Source: Kluyvera cryocrescens NBRC 102467
GTDB lineage: Bacteria; Pseudomonadota; Gammaproteobacteria; Enterobacterales; Enterobacteriaceae
Direction of reading: 5' to 3'
Assembly (NCBI RefSeq): GCF_001571285.1
Contig: NZ_BCTM01000004.1
Location: forward strand, 97,123 to 161,122
Length of the DNA: 64,000 bases
The notes beneath the pieces are model-generated. The model worked only from the letters and a program-made list of their open reading frames with translations. It searched no databases and was not told where the DNA came from. Within the stretch, counting starts at the first letter, position 1; the number at the start of each line of letters is the position of its first letter. Shown here one piece after another: positions 16,436 to 26,567 of this stretch. The position numbers were made by a program, and so were the translations under genes.

Positions 16436-17119
16436 TTATCGAGGTAAGGTATTTTTTCTCTGTGCTTTTATAAAATCAGCGGCGGCATCGGTCATTACGG
16501 CATTGGGCGTCCCGGCCAACGCAGGATTATTGACGATATCTGTGACAGTCAGATAACGACGCGCCGTGGCGCTTGCGGCCGGTGTACTTTCTCCGGTAGC
16601 CAGTTTTGCCAGTAATTCGTTCATCGTACACAGGTTCACACCGCACGCCGCCAGCCGGTTGAGGGTTGCCTCAATGTGCGCAGCATAGGCGCTGTCGGCG
16701 GCCGAGCCACGCAGCTGATTGAGCTCGCTGTGAGGGTTACAGTGATAGCTCAAGGCCAGCACGGGAATCCCCGTCAGCAGCGCCTCATGCAGCCGACGCG
16801 CGGCCGGAGACGCTAACCGTCCGCTGACCACATCTGCCGCCAGCGGGTAGTCGAGAAACGGCACCAATAGCGCTTTGTACGCCACGCCGGGCCGCGCCTG
16901 TTGCCAGGCGGCGGCGGGCAGGAACTGACCGATTTCCTGCCAGCGCTGTGCGTCATCCATCTCGCCGTCCAGCGCCAGATGCAGCCGTTCGCCGCAGCCC
17001 GCTAGCCGCTGACGAATTTCCTCGCGATAGCCGCAGGCCGCAGTCACCAGCACCAGCACCGGCGGCTGAATGCGCTGGAGAACTTGGGCGACCAGACGAT
17101 CTATCTGTTGCTCGGTCAT
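16436..17119 (-). CDS. Microcompartment-associated flavoprotein-like accessory protein
   Basis: A 227-residue soluble protein. The N-terminal VLVLVTAACGYREEIRQRL looks like the first strand and helix of a Rossmann/flavodoxin-like fold. Proteins annotated as flavoproteins occur in several glycyl-radical microcompartment loci, but I cannot assign a reaction. The start (ATG 17119) follows the PduL-like gene by 10 bp with a Shine-Dalgarno AGGAGG-like stretch. The position in the operon ties it to choline breakdown; it might help cofactor supply or enzyme maturation. The family call is tentative. Confidence 0.6.
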   Translation of the reverse strand: MTEQQIDRLVAQVLQRIQPPVLVLVTAACGYREEIRQRLAGCGERLHLALDGEMDDAQRWQEIGQFLPAAAWQQARPGVAYKALLVPFLDYPLAADVVSGRLASPAARRLHEALLTGIPVLALSYHCNPHSELNQLRGSAADSAYAAHIEATLNRLAACGVNLCTMNELLAKLATGESTPAASATARRYLTVTDIVNNPALAGTPNAVMTDAAADFIKAQRKNTLPR

Positions 17120-17129
17120 GACGGCCTCC

Positions 17130-17750
17130 TTAGCGAACCAGCGCTACCTGTACGCCGTTCTTCAATCCGGCGGCATTGGCTTCTTCGGTATCGATGTGGA
17201 ATTCCAGCGCGAAATCATCGCGTACCCGGACCACCACCTCATCAAAGGTTAACTGACGTTCGCCATTGCTGCGCACGCTGACCTTCTGCCCGTTGCTGAC
17301 GTTTAAGCGTCTGGCATCCGCTGGTGACATATGAATGTGCCGCCAGGCGCAGATAACCTGCGAGTGCAGTTCGACGTGACCTTTCGGGCCAACCAGCAGC
17401 GCGCTTCCCGCACCGTCCAACTGGCCGGATTCGCGCACCGGGGCTTTTATGCCCAGCGCGAAACAGTCGGCGCGCGACACTTCCAGTTGGCTAACGGGAC
17501 GCGTTGGGCCGAGCACGCGCACGTTGGTCAGCGAACCTTTCGGGCCGACGATGGTGACGCACTCTTCGGCGGCGAATTGGCCCGGTTGGCGCAGCGGCTT
17601 AAAGGGCGTCAGCGCATAGCCTTTGCCAAACAGCGCCTCAACGTCCTGCTGCGAAAGATGGACGTGGCGGTTAGAGATCCCAACCGGGATCCCCTGCGCG
17701 GTTTCGCTCAGTCGGGCGCTGATTTTCTCCTGTAGCAGGGCGTCAATCAT
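17130..17750 (-). CDS. cutH: PduL-type phosphotransacylase of the choline microcompartment
   Basis: A 206-residue enzyme that converts acetyl-CoA plus phosphate to acetyl phosphate and frees CoA for reuse inside the shell. Both PduL domain repeats are seen. The first holds the zinc-binding PVGISNRHVHLS and the second RHIHMSPADARRL. The tail EFHIDTEEANAAGLKNG is typical. The first 20 residues (LLQEKISARLSETAQ) form an amphipathic helix, a likely encapsulation peptide. The start ATG overlaps the stop of the upstream shell gene by four bases. The symbol follows the Klebsiella GRM2 naming as I recall it. Confidence 0.88.
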   Translation of the reverse strand: MIDALLQEKISARLSETAQGIPVGISNRHVHLSQQDVEALFGKGYALTPFKPLRQPGQFAAEECVTIVGPKGSLTNVRVLGPTRPVSQLEVSRADCFALGIKAPVRESGQLDGAGSALLVGPKGHVELHSQVICAWRHIHMSPADARRLNVSNGQKVSVRSNGERQLTFDEVVVRVRDDFALEFHIDTEEANAAGLKNGVQVALVR

Positions 17751-18160
17751 GCCTTTTTCCCTTTCTTATCGTTAGCGGTTGGAGCTGAAGCGGGAACGGG
17801 GGCTTTCTCCTCTGGGATGGCAACCGGAGCGGCAGGTGCTTCCTCCTCCGCTTTTGCCGCCACTGCGGCATTGGCCCGCGGCGGGTGACCTTTCAGATTG
17901 CTAAGCGCCTCGACGACGCAATTCTCCGGCCGGGCAATGACCAGCGAATGCACCTGCGTATCGCTGGCGGAAGCCACCGCAACGCCGCGTTCAATGGCGG
18001 TGTGAATCGCGCTGATCTCGCCTTCAAAACAGACGCTCACCAACCCTGAACCGACCTTACGATAGCCGATGCAGGTAACGCCTGCGGCTTTACAGGCCGC
18101 GTCGACGGCCTGAATGGCGGCAACTAATCCTCGCGTTTCAATAACGCCTAAACTTTTCAT
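17747..18160 (-). CDS. cmcE: BMC-domain shell protein with long C-terminal tail
   Basis: A 137-residue hexamer-forming shell protein. The BMC domain covers about residues 1-88 (SLGVIETRGLVAAIQAVDAA, with the pore loop KVGSGL). A low-complexity tail rich in Ala, Pro, Glu and Lys follows, ending GKKA. Such tails are seen in the fifth shell protein of GRM2 loci and may contact cargo or the outside of the shell. It lies between cutD and the PduL-type gene. It differs clearly from the three near-identical hexamers at the head of the operon. Confidence 0.88.
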   Translation of the reverse strand: MKSLGVIETRGLVAAIQAVDAACKAAGVTCIGYRKVGSGLVSVCFEGEISAIHTAIERGVAVASASDTQVHSLVIARPENCVVEALSNLKGHPPRANAAVAAKAEEEAPAAPVAIPEEKAPVPASAPTANDKKGKKA

Positions 18161-18171
18161 TATCGGCTCCT

Positions 18172-19119
18172 TTAATGACGCACTAAGCGAATATCAAAAT
18201 CAAACTGGGCGAAAAATGTCTCCAGTTTGTCCAGCTCTTCGACGCTGTAGGTCGGATCCTTTAAGATCGGGTAGGGCATCTCGAGGCGTTCATACTTTTT
18301 GCGCCCGAGCTGGTGGTACGGCAGCATATCGATGCGGCGAACGTTGCCGCGTTTCGCTAGCTTCTGAACATAGTCAATCGCCCCGGTGATGGCTTCCCAC
18401 GAATCGTTATAGCCGCGTACCAGCGGCATACGCACAATCACGTTAGCGCCTGAGTCCACCAGCCACTCGAGGTTGCGGCGAACGCCTTCGTTACCAATGC
18501 CGAACAGCGTTTTATGGTGGTCGCTGTCGATCTGCTTGATATCAAATAAGAAAGTATCGGTAACCGGCGCCAGCTTCTGATAGTTCGCCAGCGGGGTGGT
18601 TCCTTGGGTTTCGACGGCGGTGTTGAGCATCATCTTTTTGCATTCGCTGAACAGGGCGACGGCAAAATCGGTTTGTAGGCTCATCTCGCCGCCGCCGATG
18701 GTCACGCCGCCGCCGGAGGAGATGTAGAAATCGTAATCCTGCATGATGATGTCCATCAGCTCGCTGACGGTGACGTCTTTGCCCATAATATCCAGCGCGT
18801 TTTGGGTACAAATCTCTTCACACTTGCGGCAGCCGATGCAGTCTTTGTTGCGGTTGACGAAGTGCTTCATCTCGCCGTTTTCTTCCACGCGGTAGTGAAT
18901 TCCCGCCGGACAGACGTTGACGCAATCACCGCAGTTGATGCATTTGTCCTGCGAGAACATCACCTGAAACTGGCTGCTCAGCCCTTCCGGGTTAGCGCAC
19001 CACGGGCAGCGAATATTGCAGCCCTTGAAAAACACCAGCGTGCGAATGCCATCACCGTCATAGATTGAATACTTCTGAATATTAAAAATTCGACCGGTTA
19101 ATTCTTGAGTCTTGCCCAT
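18172..19119 (-). CDS. cutD: Choline TMA-lyase activating enzyme (radical SAM)
   Basis: A 315-residue radical SAM enzyme that makes the glycyl radical on CutC. The SAM cluster ligands are Cys34, Cys38 and Cys41 (GCNIRCPWC). Two ferredoxin-like 4Fe-4S motifs follow at about 58-105 (CINCGDCVNVCP, CIGCRKCEEICT), as in other glycyl-radical activases. The GGGE motif is in GGGVTIGGGEMSL. I chose ATG 19119, with AGGAGA 8 bases upstream; a GTG one codon earlier is also possible. It lies 53 bp downstream of cutC, its substrate gene. Confidence 0.95.
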   Translation of the reverse strand: MGKTQELTGRIFNIQKYSIYDGDGIRTLVFFKGCNIRCPWCANPEGLSSQFQVMFSQDKCINCGDCVNVCPAGIHYRVEENGEMKHFVNRNKDCIGCRKCEEICTQNALDIMGKDVTVSELMDIIMQDYDFYISSGGGVTIGGGEMSLQTDFAVALFSECKKMMLNTAVETQGTTPLANYQKLAPVTDTFLFDIKQIDSDHHKTLFGIGNEGVRRNLEWLVDSGANVIVRMPLVRGYNDSWEAITGAIDYVQKLAKRGNVRRIDMLPYHQLGRKKYERLEMPYPILKDPTYSVEELDKLETFFAQFDFDIRLVRH

Positions 19120-19172
19120 CACGCTTGTCTCCTGAAAACGTCGGACATCCCTGTCCCATCGCGTTGCGTCTA

Positions 19173-22100
19173 TCAGAACTTCTCAATCACCGTACGGCTG
19201 ATGATCTCGTCCTGAACTTCTTTGCACAGTTCCACGAAGTAGGCGCTGTAGCCCGCCACGCGGACGATCAGATCGCGGTATTTTTCCGGCTCCTGCTGCG
19301 CTTTTTTCAGCACTTCGTTATCGACGTAGCTGAACTGCATCTGGCCGTTGCCGAGAATCGACGCGGTGCGCAGCAGCGTAATCAGGCCATAGCGACCTTC
19401 TGGGGTATCGAGCAAGCCCTGCAGGAACTTGAAGTTGTGCACCATGCCGATGTTCATGGTTTCGACGTTCATCTTGCTGACCGACTTGATGATTGCCGTT
19501 GGACCTTGTTTATCCGCGCCCTGAGTTGGGCTGATCCCGTCGGAGAGTGGCATCCACGCCAGACGGCCGTTTGGCGTGGCGTTGGTCAGCTCGCCGATCG
19601 GCGTGTTGTTGGAAATAGACAGGGTGCCGTGGCTCAGGGTGGAGTAGAGCATTTTGTATTTGCGGCACTCGCGCTCGGTCCACTCGGTGATATCCAGCGC
19701 ATATTGGTCTACGTAGTTATCATCGTTGCCGTACTTCGGCGCGTTCAGGCAGTCGCGGCGCAGGCCTTCATAACCTTCAAAGTTGGCCAGCATCGCGTCG
19801 CGCATCTGCTCGAGGGTATATTTTTTATCCTCGTACACCAGTTTGCGAATGGCGGCGAGTGAGTCGACGTAGGTTGCAAGGCCGGAGAAGATCAGCCCCG
19901 GTCCGTGGTTGACCATCGCACCGCCGGCTGCGACATCTTTGCCTTTCTCCATGCAGCCTTCCACCAGCAGCGACATCAGCGGTTTTGGCGCCACATCGCG
20001 GTGAACGCGCTGGCTGATGACCGTACCGATCGCCGACAGGCGCACAATATGGGCAATTTGCTGTTTCACCGCCGCATCGAACTGCTCGAAGGTGTGCAGG
20101 TCGCGCAGGTCGCCGGTATCCAGCCCCTGATAGCTATCGAACAGCACCATCCGGCCGCGGTTTAGCACGAACTCGATGGCGATTGGCCACTGGGTGTAGC
20201 CGGTGGAGGTCCACTGATAGATACGGCCAGATTTCTGTGGCTCAACGCAGCCCATCAGGCAGTAGTCGCGCGCATCTTCGAAATCAAAACCTTTGCGCAG
20301 CATCATCTTGATATGCGAGTCATCGAAGTGACAGGCCGGGAAGCCCATACCCGCTTTTACCACGTCGACGATTTTTTCCATGTACTTCTGCGGCGACTGG
20401 TTGTGGATACGGCAGGCCAGCGACGGCTGGTAGACCTTCACAAAGCGCACGGCATCCATAATCAGATAGGTCAAATCGTTACAGGCATCGCCGCCGGAAC
20501 GCTTTTGTCCACCTACGGTCAGGTTGATAAACGGCTGGTAGCCAGCGAAATATTTCGCCCCCAGCTCGCTGGACATCCACATCAGTTCGGCGCATTTGAT
20601 GATAAAGGCCTGCATCATCTCCAGCGCGCTGTCGTGGGTCAGGCGGCCTTCGCGGATATCGGCTTCGAACATTGGGTAGCAGTACTGGTCAACGCGACCC
20701 AGCGACAGGCCGGTCTGGTTCTCTTCAATTTCAAACAGCGATTCCACGGTCCAGATGCTTTGCAGCGCTTCCTGCAAGGTCTTCGGCGGATTGGCCGGGA
20801 CGTTTTGGTTCACTTCCGCGATGGTCAGCAGTTCGGCGCGACGCTGGGCGTTTTGCTCAACGGCCGCCAGTTCACGGGCATGTGCCGCGATGCGGTGGGC
20901 GTAGTTAATCACCCCTTCACAGGTTTCAATCGCCGCTTTGTAGTAGTAAATGCGGTCGATATCTTCCGGATTTTCCATGCTCAGATTAGCAAGGTGCGCT
21001 TCGGCATCGGCTTTGATCCCGTTCATCCCTTTGGTGAACAGCAGCACGTCGTAGCCTGGGCAGGTATCGCCGCCGCCGTTGATCTGGTGGTAGGAGAGGT
21101 CGCTGACGAAGGTTTCGCCGCTGAATGCCCACACGCCCGCTTCGCGGTACTGGGCTTCGCAAATCTCATCCAGCGAACGGCCTTCCCAGAACGGCACGAT
21201 CTCTTCGCGGATGGTTTTCTTGTCTTCTTCGCTGATTTCAAACGGATCCTGCGGACGCGTGCTCATGGTGTCGAGTTCGTCGCGTACCCAGCGCCAGGCG
21301 ATATCCGGCGAGAAGGCACCGGCGCGCGGTTTACCGCACGGATGGCCGACGATCAGCTCATCGTCCTGAATCAGAATCGGCGCGGTTTCGCAGGCGTGAC
21401 GGAACGCTTTGGCGCGCAGCAGAATGGTTGGCATGCCCGGGTTGGCCTTGACCACTTCGGTAAACGCCAGCGCGCGGTAAATTGACACGCTTGGGCGCAC
21501 GGTCAGATAGTGGTTACGCAGGCGCTGCATGCGCGGGGTTAAGCCTTCCGCCGTGGTGGTAGCGCTGGTGGCAGCAAACGGTGCGCTGGAAACGGCCTGT
21601 ACGCCTTTGAACAGACGCACCGGCAGATGCAGGGCGCTCAGGTTTTGCTGGGCGCTGAGGAACATCGCTGACAGGGCATTAATATTGGCTTTTTCAAGGC
21701 TTGCACCGTGCAGCAAGGCATCGAACATCGGATAGCCGTCGATGGCGCTGGCGGCGCGTACTTCGCTCAGTTCGGCCAGCTTGAACCACAGGCATTCGAC
21801 GATTTCATACGCCTGGGCCTCGTTTAAGGTGCCGTTGGCGACGTCATGCTGGTAGTACGGCAGCAGCGCTTTGTCGGCGCCTTCCGGGTTGACGGCGTAG
21901 CTGCCGTTATCGAGCTGAAGCGCTAGCTGGAACAGATAAAACGCCTGGCAGGCCTCTTTAAAGCTGCGCGCCGGGTGTGCCGGAACGTGGTGCAAAATAG
22001 CCGCGCTTTCTAACAGTTCGGCTTTGCGGAACGCGTTGGTTTCGGCGGCGGCAAGCGTCTCGGCGCTGGTGGCCAGATTCTGCGCCAGCGCCATCAGCGC

Positions 22101-22559
22101 GTCGCAGGCGTAAATGGCCGCGCGACAGCCGTTAACTTCATCCATGCCGCTGCGGCTAACCGCGCTGCCCAGGGAACGGGTTTTCTCTTCCAACTGGTGT
22201 TTAATCGCCAGCACGCCTTTTTCCACCACCAGCTTGTAGTCCGGTGAATCGATAGCGCTGTTGAGATTGAGGAACTGGAAGGCGCAAGGGCGCTGGCCCG
22301 CGCTTTCGTCGTGGAAAATCGCGCCGTGCGGTTTGCGGGTCTGGTTGCCGACAATCAGTTCATCGGCGCTGATGGTCAGGGGGAGCTGACGCATCAGTTC
22401 GTAGAAGCGGCGCGCCGGTTTGACGGCGGCCGGAATGCCGGCAATATCGCCATCCAGTGAATGCAGAACCGTTGCGTGCTCGGTGCACAGCGTGCTGGCG
22501 TGTGCCTGTAAACGATCAGCCAGCACTTTGACGCGCGGCGTTAAGCTGTAGTGTGCCAT
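19173..22559 (-). CDS. cutC: Choline trimethylamine-lyase (glycyl radical enzyme), long form
   Basis: A 1128-residue enzyme that cleaves choline to trimethylamine and acetaldehyde without oxygen. The active-site pair is Cys771 and Glu773 (LMGCVEPQ), and the glycyl radical residue is Gly1103 (RVAGYSAYF). Compared with the approximately 850-residue CutC of Desulfovibrio there is an extra N-terminal portion of about 310 residues. It is a partial duplication of the catalytic domain's own start: [14 protein letters not shown] at 67 and [15 protein letters not shown] at 401. This long form is typical of Klebsiella-type loci, where the extension is linked to encapsulation. The start at 22559 matches that length; an ATG at 22616 would overlap the upstream gene. 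Confidence 0.95.
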   Translation of the reverse strand: MAHYSLTPRVKVLADRLQAHASTLCTEHATVLHSLDGDIAGIPAAVKPARRFYELMRQLPLTISADELIVGNQTRKPHGAIFHDESAGQRPCAFQFLNLNSAIDSPDYKLVVEKGVLAIKHQLEEKTRSLGSAVSRSGMDEVNGCRAAIYACDALMALAQNLATSAETLAAAETNAFRKAELLESAAILHHVPAHPARSFKEACQAFYLFQLALQLDNGSYAVNPEGADKALLPYYQHDVANGTLNEAQAYEIVECLWFKLAELSEVRAASAIDGYPMFDALLHGASLEKANINALSAMFLSAQQNLSALHLPVRLFKGVQAVSSAPFAATSATTTAEGLTPRMQRLRNHYLTVRPSVSIYRALAFTEVVKANPGMPTILLRAKAFRHACETAPILIQDDELIVGHPCGKPRAGAFSPDIAWRWVRDELDTMSTRPQDPFEISEEDKKTIREEIVPFWEGRSLDEICEAQYREAGVWAFSGETFVSDLSYHQINGGGDTCPGYDVLLFTKGMNGIKADAEAHLANLSMENPEDIDRIYYYKAAIETCEGVINYAHRIAAHARELAAVEQNAQRRAELLTIAEVNQNVPANPPKTLQEALQSIWTVESLFEIEENQTGLSLGRVDQYCYPMFEADIREGRLTHDSALEMMQAFIIKCAELMWMSSELGAKYFAGYQPFINLTVGGQKRSGGDACNDLTYLIMDAVRFVKVYQPSLACRIHNQSPQKYMEKIVDVVKAGMGFPACHFDDSHIKMMLRKGFDFEDARDYCLMGCVEPQKSGRIYQWTSTGYTQWPIAIEFVLNRGRMVLFDSYQGLDTGDLRDLHTFEQFDAAVKQQIAHIVRLSAIGTVISQRVHRDVAPKPLMSLLVEGCMEKGKDVAAGGAMVNHGPGLIFSGLATYVDSLAAIRKLVYEDKKYTLEQMRDAMLANFEGYEGLRRDCLNAPKYGNDDNYVDQYALDITEWTERECRKYKMLYSTLSHGTLSISNNTPIGELTNATPNGRLAWMPLSDGISPTQGADKQGPTAIIKSVSKMNVETMNIGMVHNFKFLQGLLDTPEGRYGLITLLRTASILGNGQMQFSYVDNEVLKKAQQEPEKYRDLIVRVAGYSAYFVELCKEVQDEIISRTVIEKF

Positions 22560-22582
22560 AGGTAAGGTTTCTCCAGTTCTTG

Positions 22583-23740
22583 TTATCCGTGGCGGTGAAC
22601 GGCGCTGCCGCTCCATGCCTGGCGATAAAGTTCGGTTAATGCCTGCGCGTCCGGCGCGCGCGGGTTGGTCGGGGTGCAGCCGTCGCGCAGCGCCTGAGCC
22701 ACCATCTCGGCTAATCGGCGGTCAAACTCGATGGCGTCAACGCCGGTGTCGGCAATTCCCGCAGGCATGTTCATTTCATCTTTCAGCGCCGTAATGGCGA
22801 CGAGCAGGCCGGCTACGCCTTCGCGAGTGGTATGCGCCGGCAAATCCAACAGATGAGCCAGACGGGCATATTTATGGGCGGCGGCGGTATCGCACTGTCC
22901 GCTGAAATCAGCGTTCCATGTCACCACATCGGCCATTAGCAGGGCGTTGGCGCGGCCGTGTGGCACGCGGAATACGCCGCCGAGGGCGTGGGCCAGACTG
23001 TGGGTGATACCCAGTGAGGCGTTGGTGAATGCCATGCCCGCCATGCAGGAGGCGTTGTGCATTTTTTCGCGCGCCTGCAGATCCTGGCCGTTGCGCCAGC
23101 AGGCCGGCAGATAGCGGAACACCTGCTGCACCACTTTCTCCGCCAGCGCATCGGAAAAGTCGCTGGCGGCGCGGGAAACGTAGGCTTCCAGCGCGTGGCA
23201 CAGCACGTCCATTCCGGTGTCGGCGGTGATAGCCGGTGGCACCGAGGCCACAAGCGTTGGATCCAAAATGGCGATATCCGGCAGCAGCGACGGGTCAACC
23301 AGCACCAGTTTCTCGGCGTGGGCTTTCACCACGGAGAAGCTGGTGACTTCGGATCCGGTGCCGCTGGTGGTCGGAATAGCCACGAAGCACGGGCGTTCGC
23401 GGCGGGTGTCCGGACGAGTTTGCGCCAGGGCGAAAATAACCGCTTTGGCTGCATCAATCACCGAACCACCGCCCAGCGCGATAACCAGATCCGGATAGTG
23501 GCTATCCATCAGCTTCATCCCGCGCACCACGGTGGTAATATCCGGGTCAGCGACCACATCGTCCCAAATCTGGAACGGGACATTGCGCTGGCGCAGGATG
23601 GTTATCACGCGCTCGGCGAGGCCAAATTTAACCATCGCCTGATCGGTCACCAGCAGTACGCTATGGGCGGGCACTTCGGCCAGCGCCGCCAGCGCGTCCT
23701 GGCCAAAGCGGATCCGGGGTTTCAGCAAAAATTCACTCAT
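22583..23740 (-). CDS. cutO: Iron-dependent alcohol dehydrogenase of the choline microcompartment
   Basis: A 385-residue group III alcohol dehydrogenase that reduces acetaldehyde to ethanol and regenerates NAD+. The NAD-binding [10 protein letters not shown] is near residue 95, followed by [10 protein letters not shown]. The iron ligands lie in [16 protein letters not shown] and in HSLAHALGG...HGRANA. Its partner CutF needs the NAD+ it makes. It lies between the vertex-protein gene (15 bp) and cutC (23 bp) on the same transcript. Some nomenclatures call this gene cutG. Confidence 0.92.
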   Translation of the reverse strand: MSEFLLKPRIRFGQDALAALAEVPAHSVLLVTDQAMVKFGLAERVITILRQRNVPFQIWDDVVADPDITTVVRGMKLMDSHYPDLVIALGGGSVIDAAKAVIFALAQTRPDTRRERPCFVAIPTTSGTGSEVTSFSVVKAHAEKLVLVDPSLLPDIAILDPTLVASVPPAITADTGMDVLCHALEAYVSRAASDFSDALAEKVVQQVFRYLPACWRNGQDLQAREKMHNASCMAGMAFTNASLGITHSLAHALGGVFRVPHGRANALLMADVVTWNADFSGQCDTAAAHKYARLAHLLDLPAHTTREGVAGLLVAITALKDEMNMPAGIADTGVDAIEFDRRLAEMVAQALRDGCTPTNPRAPDAQALTELYRQAWSGSAVHRHG

Positions 23741-23755
23741 TGGGTTATTGACTCC

Positions 23756-24013
23756 TTAAGCGTCTCGAAACACGTTCTCGACAATGGCAACCACCGACAT
23801 GGCCCGATAGCGGTCTTTGTTCAGCGCCAGGTACTCTTCGGCGAGCACGATGTCGTGCATACCGGCGCCCACGCTATCGATGGCGACCCAGGTCTGGTTT
23901 TGCATCGGCTGCTGTTGGTCATCTAATTTGCAGATCAGCAGCAGATTGCTGCCACGGAGCTCATCGCACTTCTGCGTGGCCACCACATGTCCGACTACCT
24001 TTGCGAGAATCAT
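23756..24013 (-). CDS. cmcD: EutN/CcmL-type pentameric vertex protein of the microcompartment
   Basis: An 85-residue BMC-P protein that closes the twelve vertices of the shell. Family features are the start MILAKVVGHVVATQK, the VAIDSVGAGMHDIVL core and the C-terminal VVAIVENV. It is the only pentamer gene in the locus and is placed between cutF and cutO. Confidence 0.92.
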   Translation of the reverse strand: MILAKVVGHVVATQKCDELRGSNLLLICKLDDQQQPMQNQTWVAIDSVGAGMHDIVLAEEYLALNKDRYRAMSVVAIVENVFRDA

Positions 24014-24039
24014 TGTTTATATCGCCTTATATCAATGTG

Positions 24040-25641
24040 TTACTTACCAAGGCGTTCCAGCACCTGGCGGATGACGCGCTCCACGTTCTGTTCGCTGATC
24101 TCGCCTTCAACGTTTGCCACGGTGGCTGCCGCAAAGCGGTCATCGGCGTGGCTTGCGTGGCTCACCGGAGCGGGGGAGGCGAAACGGGCGTCGTCAAGAA
24201 TGCTGCGGCGCGGATCGGCAACAGGGGCGGACGCGACGATGGTTGGCTGTGGCTCCACGCGTGTGCCCGGTGCGCGCAGCTCATCGATGGAGCGCACGCC
24301 ATAGCCCACTTTGCGGATGTTCAGCAGATTCATCGGACCGACGTTATCGGAGCTGGAACCGCCGCCAACCGCACCACAGCCGAGCGTTAGCGCCGGGGTG
24401 ATATTGGTGGTCGCGCCGATGCCACCGAGGGCCGCGGGCGTATTGATCAGAATGCGGTTCACCGGTTTTTCAAGGCAGAACTGGCGGATCACGTCCTGAT
24501 TGCGGGTATGAATGACCAGCGTATGGCCAAGGCCTTCGTTGGTCAGCAGCTCAACCACGCGGTGGCAGGCGGCTTTCCAGTCCTCTTCGACATACAGGCC
24601 AAGTACCGGGCACAGCTTTTCGCGAGAGTAGGGATTTTTCGGTGAAACGCTGGTCTGCTCGGCAATCAGCACACGGGTGCTGGCCGGGACGCAAAAGCCC
24701 GCCATCTGGCTTAAGTACAGGGCGGTTTTACCCACCACTTTCGGATTGATCGTGCCGTTTGGACGCAGCAGCAGGGCCGCCATTTTCGCCGCTTCGGCTT
24801 CGCTCATAAAGTGCGCGCCCTGGGCTTCCAGCTCGCGATGGACTTCGTCGTAAATGCAGCGTTCGACGATGATCGACTGCTCTGAAGCGCAGATCACTCC
24901 ATTATCGAAGGTTTTGCTGGTGATGATATCTTTCACCGCGTGGTGGATATCGGCGCTGCGTTCGATAAACGCCGGGCCATTACCCGGGCCGCCGCTGATG
25001 GTTGGCGTGCCAGAGGCGTACGCTGCGCGCACCATGCCTTCGCCGCCGGTGGCCAGAATCAGCGATACGTCTTTGCTGTGCATCAGTTCAGAGGTGGCTT
25101 CGAGCGTCAGTTCGGTGACGCCATCGACGATACCCGCCGGAGCACCGGCCGCTTCCGCCGCGCGTTTGACGATCTCAATCGCTTTCCAACTGCACTGACG
25201 TGCGCCCGGATGCGGTGAGAAGATAATGGCGTTGCCGGCTTTGAGAGCAATCAGCGTTTTGTAGATCACCGTTGAGGTGGGGTTGGTTGATGGCACCAGC
25301 GCGCAAATCACGCCCAGCGGTACGCCCACGTCCATCACTTTATTCTGTTGATCGTCATGAATGATGCCGACGGTCTTCATATCTTTGATGGCGTCGTAAA
25401 CGCGCAGCGAGGCAAAGCGGTTCTTCAGGACTTTATCCTGCCAGTTGCCAAAGCCGGTCTCTTCCGCGGCCATTTTCGCCAGCGACTCGGCGTGATGCGC
25501 CGCTTCCTGGGCCACGTTCTTCACGATGGCGTCGATTTGCTGTTGCGAAAAGGTGGCCATTATCGCCTGTGCCTTTTTGGCGTTACGCACCAGTTCTCTC
25601 GCGTTCTGGCGGGAGAGCAAATCGGTATCCAGTTCAATCAT
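24040..25641 (-). CDS. cutF: CoA-acylating aldehyde dehydrogenase of the choline microcompartment
   Basis: A 533-residue enzyme that oxidises acetaldehyde to acetyl-CoA with NAD+. The catalytic Cys251 is in FDNGVICASEQ, and the nucleotide-binding ATGGEGMVRAAY is near 197-208. After the catalytic domain a flexible linker (about 455-510) leads to a C-terminal amphipathic helix (SEQNVERVIRQVLERLGK), which looks like an encapsulation peptide. I chose ATG 25641 because AAGGA lies 7 bases upstream; an ATG at 25656 is less likely. It is the first enzyme gene after the three hexamer shell genes. Confidence 0.93.
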   Translation of the reverse strand: MIELDTDLLSRQNARELVRNAKKAQAIMATFSQQQIDAIVKNVAQEAAHHAESLAKMAAEETGFGNWQDKVLKNRFASLRVYDAIKDMKTVGIIHDDQQNKVMDVGVPLGVICALVPSTNPTSTVIYKTLIALKAGNAIIFSPHPGARQCSWKAIEIVKRAAEAAGAPAGIVDGVTELTLEATSELMHSKDVSLILATGGEGMVRAAYASGTPTISGGPGNGPAFIERSADIHHAVKDIITSKTFDNGVICASEQSIIVERCIYDEVHRELEAQGAHFMSEAEAAKMAALLLRPNGTINPKVVGKTALYLSQMAGFCVPASTRVLIAEQTSVSPKNPYSREKLCPVLGLYVEEDWKAACHRVVELLTNEGLGHTLVIHTRNQDVIRQFCLEKPVNRILINTPAALGGIGATTNITPALTLGCGAVGGGSSSDNVGPMNLLNIRKVGYGVRSIDELRAPGTRVEPQPTIVASAPVADPRRSILDDARFASPAPVSHASHADDRFAAATVANVEGEISEQNVERVIRQVLERLGK

Positions 25642-25693
25642 GAGTCTATCCTTCATCAGACTAAAAGAGTGCAGACGGGGCGTACCCGCTCAG

Positions 25694-25975
25694 TCATGCT
25701 TTGTGCTGCGACGCAATTTTTTCGATGTCGTTGTGCGGGCGGGCAATTACGCGAGAAGTGACCACTTCACCGATGCGTTTTGCCGCTTCCACGCCGGAGT
25801 CCACCGCCGCGTTAACCGCGCCAACATCGCCTTTGACCATCGCGGTGACGAGGCCGGAACCGACGTTTTCATAGCCGATAAGCTCGACGTTGGCGGCTTT
25901 GCACATCGCATCTGCCGCTTCAATACAGGCCACCAGGCCTTTGGTTTCGATTAAGCCAAGCGCTTCTTTCATCAT
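25694..25975 (-). CDS. cmcC: BMC-H hexameric shell protein 3
   Basis: A 93-residue single-domain shell hexamer ([20 protein letters not shown], pore loop NVGSGL). It differs from its two upstream paralogues mainly at the N-terminus (MMKEA), at Asn in GAVNAAVD and in the C-terminal helix ([10 protein letters not shown]). The second Met (25972) has the better ribosome-site spacing and may be the true start. Confidence 0.93.
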   Translation of the reverse strand: MMKEALGLIETKGLVACIEAADAMCKAANVELIGYENVGSGLVTAMVKGDVGAVNAAVDSGVEAAKRIGEVVTSRVIARPHNDIEKIASQHKA

Positions 25976-25987
25976 GTTTTCTCCGGT

Positions 25988-26272
25988 TTATTCGCTAATT
26001 TTGTAGTGCGAGATAATCTTGCTGATGTCGTTATGCGGACGCGCAATCACCAGCGAGGTGACCACTTCGCCGATGCGCTGCGCCGATTCCACGCCGGAGT
26101 CGACCGCTGCTTTTACCGCGCCGACGTCACCTTTGACCATCGCAGTGACAAGGCCGGAGCCGACGTTTTCATAGCCGATAAGCTCAACGTTGGCGGCTTT
26201 ACACATTGCATCCGCGGCTTCAATACAGGCCACCAGACCTTTGGTTTCAATCAGACCTAATGCATCACCCAT
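25988..26272 (-). CDS. cmcB: BMC-H hexameric shell protein 2
   Basis: A 94-residue shell hexamer almost identical to its neighbours, with pore loop NVGSGL and C-terminal [15 protein letters not shown] 26272 has a strong Shine-Dalgarno (GGGAGAACGCAA). The longer frame to 26341 would run into the upstream gene and is rejected. Confidence 0.93.
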   Translation of the reverse strand: MGDALGLIETKGLVACIEAADAMCKAANVELIGYENVGSGLVTAMVKGDVGAVKAAVDSGVESAQRIGEVVTSLVIARPHNDISKIISHYKISE

Positions 26273-26288
26273 TTGCGTTCTCCCGGCC

Positions 26289-26567
26289 TTACGCCTTGTG
26301 TTTAATGACGATTTTGTTGATGTCGTTGTGTGGACGCGCAATCACCAGCGACGTCACCACTTCCCCGATGCGCTGCGCCGATTCCACGCCGGAATCGACC
26401 GCCGCTTTCACCGCACCGACGTCGCCTTTCACCATCACGGTGACGAGGCCGGAGCCGATGTTCTCGTAGCTAATCAGTTCAACGTTGGCGGATTTGCACA
26501 TCGCATCCGCGGCTTCAATACAGGCCACCAGACCTTTGGTTTCGATAAGCCCTAATGCATCACCCAT
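26289..26567 (-). CDS. cmcA: BMC-H hexameric shell protein 1, first gene of the choline operon
   Basis: A 92-residue shell hexamer and the first gene of the 13-gene microcompartment operon. The pore loop is NIGSGL, where its paralogues have NVGSGL, and the preceding strand has LISYE, where they have LIGYE. These small changes at the pore may alter what passes. The ribosome site is AGAGGAAAGAACC. Confidence 0.93.
   Translation of the reverse strand: MGDALGLIETKGLVACIEAADAMCKSANVELISYENIGSGLVTVMVKGDVGAVKAAVDSGVESAQRIGEVVTSLVIARPHNDINKIVIKHKA

Larger units (their letters stand above)
25694..26567 (-). repeat. Three tandem near-identical BMC-H genes
   Basis: Three units of about 280 bp share long identical stretches (for example the block encoding [20 protein letters not shown]). 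They look like recent tandem duplicates or copies kept alike by gene conversion, and could mis-assemble in short-read data. Confidence 0.8.

Noticed and set aside
19125..19862. 245-codon plus-strand frame
   Set aside because: Antisense to the 3' end of cutC and without a ribosome site or family motif.
20313..21485. Long 390-codon frame on the plus strand
   Set aside because: It lies wholly antisense to cutC, whose motifs are certain; a shadow caused by GC-rich codon use.
23057..23926. 289-codon plus-strand frame
   Set aside because: Antisense to cutO and the vertex-protein gene; no recognisable protein features.
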